In this document: positions 46,236 through 57,200 of the stretch, piece by piece | Numbering within the stretch: the first letter of the stretch is position 1 | How the letters are laid out: every line of letters begins with the position of its first letter | Assembly: GCA_027625915.1 (NCBI GenBank) | Contig: JANTQA010000057.1 | Coordinates: 8,184,001-8,248,000 of the forward strand | DNA from: Anaeramoeba flamelloides | Lineage: Eukaryota > Metamonada > Anaeramoebidae | Reading direction: 5' to 3' | DNA: 64,000 nt | Made by a program: the position numbers and the translations under genes | The notes under the pieces: model-generated | What the model was told of the DNA's origin: nothing | Seen by the model: only the letters and a program-made list of their open reading frames with translations | Databases searched by the model: none

Positions 46236-47248
46236 ATGGTTGGTTTTTGGTGTACAAGTTTTTTATTGGTTTTAGCTTTGAAAATTGAACTTTATTGTAT
46301 ACTTTTGTAAGTGGTTTCTTTTGACAAAAAATCCTTCTTTTCTCTTGATTGTTTGTATTTGAGATAAAGATTTTTTGTTATTTTTGTGGGATTTCGTTTA
46401 GTTTTCCTATTTGGTATTTTGTTGTTTTTTGTTTTTTGATGGAAAGATGATATTCATTCATAAAACAGATGGCTAAAGAAAAAAAGAAAAAGTTTTAGAT
46501 GAGGTTTAAGTTTTGTACTCACATATTTTTATTGATATGAGCGTTAACCATACAAAAAAAAAAATAAAAGATTCAAATAAAAGGTCCTTTTAGTTTTGAT
46601 TCTTGTTCTTGATAAAATTGCAACCTTTTTAACAACTTTTTAAATATGATGCTTTCTTGAAGGAATTTACATTCTTAATTATTTTTAGGGAAAACATGAG
46701 GCAAAAATTTTGTATTCTTTTTTTTTTATATTTTTTTTGTAACAAAATGGTTAACAAGAAAGTTGTGGATCTAAAAAACTAATGTAATTATAAGTTTGGA
46801 ATTGCTTTTTAATAAGGTCCTTTTTGTGGGTTTTGGTGATTCGAAATGAATTTTCGATCATCAGAATAAGAGAAGAAATGTTTTTTTATTTTCAAAAAAA
46901 AAAATAAAGAAAAAAATAAACAAATGTTCTTACTCTTGCACAAAGGTGTAATGTTATTTTTTGATTTAGAGAAACAGTTGTGTTTTTTTTTTTACTTTTC
47001 AAACTTTTTGGATTACTGGTTCAAAAAAAATTGAAATAAAAAAAAATGTTGAAACCATAAAAACACTACCTTAAATAGTCTCTGTTATTTTAAGTTTTTA
47101 TAACTTTTGCACACCAACACATTTATTTGTCTTAAGTCTGTAGTGGTCATTTAAAATCCACCCAAATATTATTTTCACTGTTTTTTTAGAAACAAAAATC
47201 GAAAGAAAAAAAAAAACAAAACACAAAACAAAAAATATTTCGAAAACT

Positions 47249-47580
47249 TAAGGGATTAGCCTCAGTATAGAATCGTCTTTAATGAAAGTGTGTAGTAATT
47301 AAAAGAAAAAGTACTTGTTTTAACAGCTTCAAAAGGTTCGAAAAAACTGAAAGAACTATTTTTAAAAATAAAAATTAATAGTTTTTACTAAAGATCAATA
47401 TAAAAAAATGTCATTTGAATATTTTTTTTTAATTCCTTTACCAAATTTAAAAATAGAAACTTAACTAATATTATTCTGGTTTTTAAAAATTAAGATTTAG
47501 AATAAATCCAAAGTAAAAATTTTTTAATTCTAAAGATTAACTCAATAATCCTCAAAATAAATAACTAAAGGACTAATAAC
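47249..47580. mobile_element. Partial copy of the ~730-bp TTAAGGGATTAGC MITE
   Basis: It starts TTAAGGGATTAGCCTC, contains GTTTTTACTAAAGATCAATA and AATTCCTTTACCAAATTTAA, and ends near TAAAGGACTAATAACTTTG. It is shorter than the 58-kb copy and diverged. Confidence 0.5.
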
Positions 47581-47622
47581 TTTGTTTCCTTTTTTTATGA
47601 AAATAGTTGTTTTTCCAATATA

Positions 47623-48101
47623 TTGTAGTCAAAATAACCCGTGAAAAAAAATATAATGCGTGTTTCAAAATAAAAAGCGTGTTTTTTTGTTATAGAAGAC
47701 CTATACATTAATCAATCAAAGAAACCAATAATAAACCCTAAAAAAATATGGTATTGGTTTCTTAAAGTTCGATTATTTAAAAAGAAATTCTAAAAATGAA
47801 GGATCAAATCTGCAAAATTTATCTCAAAAAATAGAGTTAATTTTTCATAAAATTTTAATCATAAAAAAAACGAAAATTTTCAAAAAAATTGAGAGTATTA
47901 TGGAAAATTTTCAACTAATTTGCATGAATAATTTAAATTTTACTGAAAATAACCAGACCTTTACTTTGAAAATTGATTTGAACTTAGGTATACTATTTGT
48001 TAGTAGATTGGATGTTTCCTTGGTCCAAGAATAAAAAAAAGCACAGATAATATTTTAAAACACCGATTATAGTCTTTCTGCACGCTTTATTTTGATCACT
48101 G
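47623..48101. mobile_element. 479-bp Tc1/mariner-type MITE, copy 2
   Basis: TA flanks are at 47621-47622 and 48102-48103. Inverted ends start TTGTAGTCAAAATAACCCGT and, on the other strand, CAGTGATCAAAATAAAGCGT. It is closely similar to the 25.3-kb copy along its whole length. The next MITE begins right after its right-hand TA. Confidence 0.85.
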
Positions 48102-48103
48102 TA

Positions 48104-48349
48104 GAGCAGTGAAAAAAATACCCGACATGAAAAAAATCCCGGACAAGATTTTTGATTGATTGAATGGTGTTTTGAACAAGTGTGATTTCATTAATCATTA
48201 TTCTAATAAGTGGGGGGGTTATAATTGAAAAAGTTCGATTCTTAAAAAAAGAATTTGATTGTAAATAAATGAAATTACACAATAATTTTACTAATACTCA
48301 CAATTAAAAATCTTGTCCGGGATTTTTTTCATGTCCAGTATTTTTTCCC
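48104..48349. mobile_element. 246-bp MITE with ~45-bp inverted ends, abutting the previous one
   Basis: The left arm contains CAGTGAAAAAAATACCCGAC followed by ATGAAAAAAATCCCGGACAA. The right arm is the inverse, TTGTCCGGGATTTTTTTCAT then GTCCAGTATTTTTTCCC. TA occurs at 48102-48103, shared with the neighbouring MITE, and at 48350-48351. The interior includes a G7 run. Confidence 0.8.
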
Positions 48350-48650
48350 TACTATACTGTTAATTTCAAATTAAAAAGAATAAAATTTTCTTTCATCTTT
48401 CCAAAAAAATCCCAAGAATATAAATAAAATATAAAACTTTCCATTTCTAAAAAATGAAAATTAATAGTCTAAGCTTTTCTTTTTCAATTATTAAATTTTA
48501 TAAGTTGGCTAACATTGTTTTATAAAATCTTTTTTTCTTAAGTCATGAAAATTTTGTTCCTTTTATTTTTCGACAAATAGTATTTTTAATATGTATAAAT
48601 AATTTTCTGTTCAATCTTTGAATTATTTAATAAATTTTAAACAATATATA

Positions 48651-49177
48651 AACCCCATTCCAAAAATTTGGACACACCCAAAATCAAAAATAGGCAAAAT
48701 AAAACCCAATTTATTGTATTTTTCCAAACCTAATATAAAACCACATTTAAGTTACCCAGTATTAATGTTTTAATAAGTAATCATTTTCATCCAAATAAAA
48801 GAAAAAAATATAAAACTCAAAAATAAAAACTGGTGTGTCCAAAATAATGAAACGAACGGAACAAAAAATGTATTGGTAAATTTGTTGAAATTTCACCAAT
48901 AATTGTTGATACATCAAATGATAAGATACCATCGACCAATTGTATGTGATTTTCCAATTTAACAAACTCAACAATAACCCTCTTCCAACCATTGAAAAAA
49001 AAATTGAGATCTAACCAAACAGATTACGTAACTGCAAAAAAGGAAATAAAAACAAAACAAAAAAGACAAAAAATGAAATTGTTGGTAAAATCAAAATTCT
49101 TTCTAAATTAAATTTAAAGTGCAGTAATGATGTTCTTTCCACTGTTTAAACTGTGTCCAAATTTTTGGAATCTAGTT
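48651..49177 (+). mobile_element. 527-bp TA-flanked MITE, copy 3
   Basis: TA flanks are at 48649-48650 and 49178-49179. The left end is AACCCCATTCCAAAAATTTG and the right end CAAATTTTTGGAATCTAGTT. Same length as the 16.1-kb copy, opposite orientation. The minus-strand frame at 48762-48992 is broken by stops in that copy, so it is not a conserved gene. Confidence 0.85.
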
Positions 49178-49289
49178 TATAAATATTCAATTTTTTTATT
49201 TTAAAGATTTATTCGTAAATTAACAGGATAACAAACTAATAGATTTATTATTTTTGTTTACTTTTTATTATGCTAATTGTATAATCAAT

Positions 49290-49700
49290 ATATTTCAAAT
49301 ATCTGGGTCAAATAATTAGTGAAAAAAATCTCTGAGTCGATTTTTAAATTTTTTAAAATAATAGAATTTTAACCAATTAATCTACATTTTGAGACAAATA
49401 TCAATACATATTTTTCAACTTTGAAGTCTGAAAACCGATGCTTCAAGGATTTAAATTTGTCGTAAAATCAGGATTTCTTACAAGATTTCTTTGGTTATTT
49501 GTTAATACAGGGAAAATTTATTCGTTGGTGAGATGATTAATAGTACTATTTTTCTAATCAAATGTTTTATGATATTTAAACTCTATAAAACTAATATAAT
49601 TTACTTTCATTTGTAATATACTTTAATCTTAGACTTTTCCTGGTTTTTGGTAATCCCTTAATAATTTTTATTTCGAGATAGATGAAAAAAAACAAGGATA
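49290..49700 (+). repeat. Dispersed repeat (pair with 23960-24320)
   Basis: TTAATCTACATTTTGAGACAAAT followed by an ACTTTGAAG-type block corresponds to CTAATCTACATTTTAAGACAAAT and ACTTTGGAG near 24030-24085. The full extent is uncertain, and there is no coding content. Confidence 0.4.
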
Positions 49701-50030
49701 TTCAATAGAGTTGTTAAAGAAAAAAATAGGTTTCAAGTTGGTAAGCCAGAAAATGAAAAGTAGTATTTTTTCTAATTTTTAAAAATTTTTTGTTTTTAAA
49801 TTGTATAAAAAACAATTAAAAACAAAAATAGAATAATTTTTCTAAAATATGAATTAAAATTAATGAAACCGTATTTGGGTTAACAAAAAAAAGTAGAAGT
49901 GTCAAAAAACATGTTATTTTTAATTAAATTTTGTTTCTGGTATACAGGAAAAAAAAGTGATGTCTTAATATTTTAAAGTTTTTTTACAAAATTTGTACTT
50001 ATTCTAAAACCCATAAAACTTTTCTTCCAA

Positions 50031-50819
50031 GTCCACAAAAGTGAAGTTACTTGCCAAAAAAACTGTGCATTTAATATTAAAAAAATTTATCTAAAAAAAG
50101 AATAAAAATATTTATTGTTGAAACTTCAAATTAAAAAATTATAAATAAATATCAAAAATCAAAAAATACAAAAAACACCCCAAATATTTTTATTTAATTA
50201 TTAAAAAGGCAAGATATTTGGTACGGTTACTTTTAAAATAAAAAGATCAAAATTTTCTGTAAAATTTTCAAAAAAAAATAAAACTCTAAGTTTAAAATAA
50301 ATAATCAATGTTCCCAATTCTTAAAGATGAGTTTAGAATTTAAACTTGTTAAAAGATCATTATAAATTTGAAATTATGCAGGATTTTGAAATTTTTTTCT
50401 TAGGAAAGCTGAATAAAAATTTTGTTCTATTTATTTTGAAACAAATGTAATCAAATAATTCAATTTAAAAATTAAATAAAAATAATAGGGGTTTATTTTG
50501 TATTTTAGGGTTTTTGATATTTATTTATAATTTTTTAATTTGAAGTTTCAACAATAAATATTTTTATTCTTTTTTTACATAAAATTTTTCAAGTTACTAA
50601 TCTGTATTAAATTTTTTTTACCTAAATTTAATAGAGATTGAGAAAATTCTTTACCAATTATTTAGGTTTGAAAAATCCTATTTATTTTCAATATTAAAAA
50701 TATTTCAAGCTAAAGAATAAATTCATATTTAGAAATAGTCCAAAAAAAAAATAAAAAAGACTAGTACCTTAATATTAAATGCCCAGTTTTTTTTGGCAAG
50801 TAACTTCATCCTTGTGGAC
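50031..50819. mobile_element. Long-arm fold-back element
   Basis: The left arm begins GTCCACAAAAGTGAAGTTAC and runs to about 50210. The right arm is its inverse from about 50460 to 50819, ending GTAACTTCATCCTTGTGGAC. Arms of about 175 bp share words such as CTTGCCAAAAAAACTG and ATTTATTGTTGAAACTTCAA. The right arm is interrupted by a 176-bp TTAA-type element (50593-50768), which the left arm lacks. No transposase frame. Confidence 0.75.
50593..50768. mobile_element. 176-bp TTAA-type mini-element, nested in the fold-back
   Basis: It starts GTTACTAATCTGTATT and ends GACTAGTACC followed by TTAA; the left flank is TCAA. It resembles the 179-bp element at 52351-52529 along its length, including TTTAATAGAGATTGAGAAAA and TATTTATTTTCAATATTAAA. 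Because the opposite arm of the host element is intact, the insertion is later than the host. Confidence 0.75.
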
Positions 50820-51290
50820 ACACAGGAAATTTTTTCTGATTATTGGAAAAAAACAAATTTTGTAAAATAACTTTAAAAGAATCAGACATCAATTTAGTAT
50901 ACATGTCTTCGAATAGGAAATTTTAACAAATTTTCACCTCAGTTTACTTTTTCCTTTTTCTTTTAGAGTTTTTACCTTTCAATCTATTTTTTTTAAAAAT
51001 TCTATTTATAAAAGAACAGTAAAAGAAAATGAAGTGAAACTCTTTTCAAATTCAAGAGGTAAAGATCAGTCGATCAAAAAACCGTAAACTCCTTACTTTC
51101 ATCTGTGAACCAATTAAGTAACGTTTTAACAGACCACAAAGAGTTGGGATCTTTACATAATGAGTTCCACAAGATCTCGAATTTTAGTCTAAAATAACTA
51201 ATAATTAAGGTAAATTATTTTCACTTAAAATTACAAAATTCATTTTTTTGAATTAATTTTTTTTTGATTCATCCTTATTTTTTTAATAAA

Positions 51291-54200
51291 ATGACTGAAC
51301 AAAACTCCACAAATATCACTAATAAGACAACAACATTGAGGGTTAGTACTGAAAAAGAAGAAGAAAAAAAATCCAAAGAAGAAACAGAATTCGAGCTTCT
51401 TCAATCCTATTCTGAGCTTGGAGACAAATTGTGTGTAACATTAAAAGAAAACAATACAAAGATTCTTGACTCGTTTTCTAATATTGGTAATATTTTACCT
51501 GAAGAGATACCACAAATACAAATGCTCAAAAAACAATTACAAATCTTTGGCAATTTAAATCCTTCCGTTTGTTCTTTTATTTCCAAAAAACAAATTAAAT
51601 ATTGCTTTTTTAAATAAACGCATCCTTTTCTTTGCAACAAAATCTTTTGTTGCCCCCTCAAATCACAACTGTTAGTTTTCTTGTTTTGGATCAAAAAAAT
51701 TTATCATGATACCTTTTGTTGTTTCCCTTTTTTGAATGCCAAATTACTTGAAATAAAAAAAAGGAAACAAGACAGATCCTAATCCAAATTTAAATAAAAT
51801 CGATTTTTCTTTTTTTCTGTTAAAAAGGGAAAAATTAATGAAAAAAAAAGGATTTTAACCAACCAATTTTTTAAAAAGCGAGTTCTAAAAGTTTTTAAAA
51901 CAAGTTGCTCAAACTGTTTGGTTCTACAACTTTTTACAACATTGCGGGTAATAATTTTTTTTTTGTTAAATTTCAAACAACCTATTTCATCATTTTTCGA
52001 GTAATAATTTTTTTTTAATTTCATCCTTTTAAGAAATTAATTTATCCACAAACCAAAAAATCAACAATGTGTGATTTTCCAAAAGATAAAAAGTGTAATT
52101 ACAGAAAGGATCCAAATCTTTGTCCTGGCCACAGTCACAGAATAATGGTTTTTTCAAGATACTGCAAAAAACAAAGCAAATTAAAATTTTATCTCATTTC
52201 AATAAATGAACTGAAATAAATTTCTACAAATAGCATTTGTTAAGGTTTACAACCGCTGGAATTTGAAAAAAAGATTATCTTGTGTCGGGTGTGGCGAGTT
52301 GTTTAATTTGGTTCTTAGTTGATCGATCTTAGACTTTGTATTTATTTTAAGGGACTAATCTCTATTAAATTTAGATAAAAAAATTTAATAGAGATTGAGA
52401 AAATTTTTTACCAATTACTTAGATTTGAAAGTCACTGTTTATTTTCAATATTAAACATATTTCTAGATTAAGGAATCCTTATTTAGAAATTGGCTAAAAA
52501 ATAAAAAAAAAATAATAGGGGCTAGTCCCTTAAAAGTGTATTATATTTTAGAAAAAAAATGAATTTTTTTTTTTTTTTTTTTAGGTAATCCAAATTAAAG
52601 AAGGTAAGACGAATAGACTGAAGTTTAATTAAAAAAAATTATGGTTTTTGGGTTGTAAATTGAAATATGTATTTCCCTTTTACGCAATTATCAAAAAAAA
52701 AAAATATTTCTTTTAAAAGCCATCAATAAAATCAAAGTTAATTAAAAATTTCAATTTACATCCCACAAATCAATTTTTTTTAATAATTTACCTTCTAATA
52801 TATTAGTCTGATGGTCCTACAAATCATATTATAGAAATCCAAATAAATTTACAAAAATTGTCTTTTTGAACCACTATTAAAACACATAGCAAGTCACAAG
52901 ATCGATCAACTAAGAACCAAATTAACAATTCGCCACACCCGACACAAGATAATCTTTTTTTCAAATTTCAGTGATTTTAAACCTTAATTGGTTTTGGAAA
53001 GATCTTTTGTTTTATTTTCAACTAACAATCACCAAAATATTTTATAAATTTGAAAGATAAATTTTGATTTAAAGTCTGTATAATAACGGGTGTTTTTGTA
53101 TTTTATTATTATTAAAAATTTTTTAAATATTACTTTTGAAAATTTTGTTGAAATAATTGTTGTGGTTTTTCGGATTTGGTTTTATGAGTGTTTATGGAAT
53201 AATTGTGGTTTTTTATTTAGGTTTTGAAGTTCTTCTATACTTTCATGGCTAATGTTATGAATTTTACCTTTTCTTGGGTGTTCTATCAGATTGAAAGGAA
53301 ATCCTTTGAAAAAAGGGTTATCGGATAGATAAAAAGGAAATTGATCACCAAAAATATTTTTTTCTTTTTATTTTTCAAGAAGTTCTTCATTTGAGTTTGT
53401 TTTTTAAAAAAGTTCATTTTTCAAAATAAAGGTCAACAACGTATGTGTTCAATTTAAAGTTTGTCTTTTTTTTGATAAAACATAAAATAAAGAATTATTC
53501 TAATGCTGTAAAAAAAAATAAACACAACTATAACAAAAAAAAAAAAAAAATATTGATTTTAAAACACATAAATGTTTTTTACTTTTTTTCTATTAAAGTT
53601 TGATTACAAAAAGTTCACCTATTTGCAGTTAGTTTTTTTTTTTAATTTAAGAAATAAAAAGAAAATTAAAAATAATTTCGGTTTATTTCATGAATTAAAA
53701 AAACAACGCGGTTAGCTTTTCCAAAGTCTTCTGTTTATTTGTAAAATCAATAAATTTTCGTTAGGTTTTTTTGAGTTTTCTATTTATTTGGAAAATCAAT
53801 AGATTTTCGTTAGGTTTTTTTTACTTTAGAAATAAAAAACCTCAAAAAAAAACTAGAACACTTTACAGATAAAACAGAAAACAATAAAAAGGTCATAAAT
53901 ACTTTAAAAATAAAATAGAAAACTCAAAAAAACCTAATGAAAACCTATTGATTTTCACAAATGAAATAAAAAAACCAAGAAAAACACCTAGAACACTTCA
54001 CAGATAAAACAGAAAACCTCAAGAAAACCGCTGTTAGTTTTTTTTTTTTTATTTCTCGAATAGAGTAAAATCCATGATTTTTCTCTATTCTTTTGAATTC
54101 TGGAAAAGCAAATGAAAACTACTTATAAAAAAAAAAAAGAAAGAAAAAGAAAAAATTGTTTGATTTGAAATATTTTAAATCAAGCACTTTGAAATTAATA

Positions 54201-57200
54201 TCTTATTGTAAAAATTAGAGGTTTTGATGATAACATGCTTAATTCACGATAAAGTTACAAATATTCACGATAAAGTTACAAAAATCGCGATAATTTCCAT
54301 CAAATCGCGATAATATCAGAAAATCGCGATATTCAATATTATCACGATAATATAACAAATCGCGATATTCTATAAAATCACGATAAATGCCAAAATATCG
54401 CGATTAAAAAGTAATCACGATAAAATAGTTGATGGGTTTTTGGGCTAATTGAGAAATATTTTAAAAAAAAATTTTTTTTGATCAAAAAATAGATTAGGTG
54501 AAAAACCGTTATTCTTTGAAAAAACAACAAAAAAAATAATCGATCCAATCAAGGATCAGATCAAAGTGTGTTATTGTATTTTCATTTTGTTTGGTTGTCA
54601 TACCTATAGATCCTTTAAGATCAACAAAAATAAGAAATAAAGAGAAATAAATATTTTTTCAGTTAATCGTGGTGTTGTAAATTGAGTTGAATAAAAGACC
54701 TTCTAAAACATCCAACCCTTTATCTCTGTTCTTTAAAGAATGTGTTCTTGGGTTAAAACATTTTCAATATTCTCCAAAAGCTAAAAGGGGTAGGTTAACT
54801 TTTCAAAAGCTTTCACAACATCCTTGCCAGATGATCACCAATTATTTAGATTTTTTATAGATTTGTCTTCTTGTTCTTTTTCTTCTTTGTGCATCTTTGT
54901 ATTGGACAGAAAACACAATTAGAGCTTAGTAGGGTTTGTTTGACCGATCACCAATAAGAAGTCAAATTATTCAATATTCTTTTTTGCTATTTAACATTGT
55001 GAATATAACAACTACATTGTAAGAAAACACATCTATATTATATTCAAGTGTATGCTGGAATGGGTAATTATTAGTTTGATCATAAAATTTGTTTGGAGAT
55101 TTTATATTTTATTAAAAAAAAAAATGAAAAGAAAAAAATTTTGTGTTTCCACCACAAACAAAACTCATTCCCTTTGTACAAGTTTTCTGTCTTTCAAAAC
55201 TTTCAAACACTTGAAGACAGTTCACAACACTTTCAAACACTTTCAAAAATTTATTAAACGGGAAAGTGTTGTAAAAGTCTCAAGGCTTTGTAAAAGTCAA
55301 GAGATTTTTTTAAGGTAATTTCAAAAAAATAATTTTTCATTTTTTCGCGATAATATGAATATCGCGATAAAGTTGGACTAATCGCGATTTTTTAATACTA
55401 TCGCGATTTTATTGTTAATATCATGATAATATATGTTATCATCAAAACCTCTATTATATATTCGAAAAACAAATTTTGTATTATTTCTAAAAAATTCTTT
55501 GTTTTTTTAAAATAAATTCAATACTTTCTCTAAATATTTTTATAGAAACAATTTGATTATGTTTCATGTCACACAGTTTTAACAAAAACCTTTTTTCAAA
55601 TACTAACCTCGTATGGGATAACAAATGTAGAAAACACACTAAAAAAGCAAATAAAGCAATTGCTTGGTGAAGTGGGTGTTCGCGATGAAAGGCAAATGGG
55701 GGAATTCCAAAAAGGGATTTTAGAAATTTTAAAAACAAACAATATTGTAACAGATACAACAAGTGATATTTATCAATCAATTATAGCATTAATAGATCAA
55801 TATTTTTTTTCAATAACTTATAAATCTAGTCTGACGGATAAAATTGCAACCAAATTGGTGCAACATAAGCTTTTAAATATTTCTATCAGTGATAATAAAT
55901 TTGAGATTGTACAGTCAATCATTTATAACTCATTAGATAGATATTTTCCGGGTGTCATCGATCTTTCGAAAGCAAAAGATGGTTTAACAACTTTAATAAA
56001 AATGGCTAAATTGGAAAATGAAATTACAGTAAAATATTTCTCTTTTATTATTTATTTAATTTTCTTTTTTTTTTTTTCATTATTTCTCTCCTTCTTTTTT
56101 TTCCCTCTTCCTTTCTTTCCTTATTTCCTTCTTTCTTTTTTGAAATTTTTTTTGTCTTTTTTTCCTTTTTTTCTGTTTCTTTCTTTTATTCTTTTATTTA
56201 ATTATTTTTTCTGTTTTTTTTTTTATTCTTTACTCTCAAATTCTATTTGATTATTTCTTTATTTGTTTTTTTGTTTGCCCGGAAATTTTATTAATTATTT
56301 TCCTATTCTTCTTTATTTAATAAAATAAATACTAACAAACAAATAAAAACAAACAATTAACAAAAGGAAGAGATTATTGATGATATACTCCATGCTACTA
56401 GAACGGAATCTTTTGGCAAAACAGTCTATTTTATTATTGATCGAAGATTTGGGCATGGGTTTTATGATGATATTTCCAATTTTTTTGAAAATACAAATAA
56501 AGGGAAAAAATTACAACCATTATACCACGAGATAATTTTACCAAACTGTGAGAAAGCATTAGACGAATATATGAATCGAGAGGACGCTGACAATTTAGTA
56601 TTTTCTGTCGAAAGTGGAATTTGTAAAGATGGAGCTAATGAATACTCAAGAACTTTATTGAGTCTTTTTGATTCTCTTGGTTTGATTATCCCTTTTTTCC
56701 AAATTTCAATTATTCAAGAAGTGTTTAAAAACCCTTCGCCCGGATCACTTTTCCGATCAAACGATGTAATCACAAAGGTCTTACATCACTATGTCAAATT
56801 AGTTGGTGACGAATACTTAAAAAAAAACATATCACCAATTCTACAGGACATTATAAATGAGCAATTAAGTTTTGAAATTGATCCCTATGGAGTTTCTGAA
56901 AATGAAGACATCGAGAGCAATTTGTCTGCCTTCCGTACTTATTTCCATTTAGTGGTAGACACCATCTTCAATTCCATTGATGACATACCAGAGGAAATTA
57001 AGGTAATCTCCTTCTACTATGCAGAAATCACTGCGAGCAAATACCCCAATGCGGTGTTAGCCACAGTGGGCGGGTTCATCTTTTTAAGATGGATTTGCCC
57101 CAATCTAGTAGCTCCAGTCAAAAATGACATTTGCACGGGAACCGTGGAATCAAACGTGCGAAGAAGCTTGATGCTTTTATCATCCGCTGTGCAGGCACTT

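Larger units (their letters stand above)
46236..51290. other. Dense MITE field between the BTB-BACK and RasGAP genes
   Basis: No gene is recognised in 5 kb. In order it contains a partial MITE (47249-47580), a 479-bp MITE (47623-48101), a 246-bp MITE touching it (48104-48349), a 527-bp MITE (48651-49177), a stretch similar to 23960-24320 (49290-49700), and a fold-back element with a nested insertion (50031-50819). The flanking genes diverge from this interval. All open frames here fall in repeats. Confidence 0.65.

Noticed and set aside
48762..48992. 76-codon minus-strand frame in the 527-bp MITE, considered as a transposase fragment
   Set aside because: The same region in the 16-kb copy has several stops, and no DDE or helix-turn-helix pattern is seen.
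54218..55451. The TCGCGAT arrays as a CRISPR array or replication iterons
   Set aside because: Repeat spacing is irregular, there is no conserved-length spacer, the genome is eukaryotic, and the arrays sit symmetrically inside transposon-like inverted ends.
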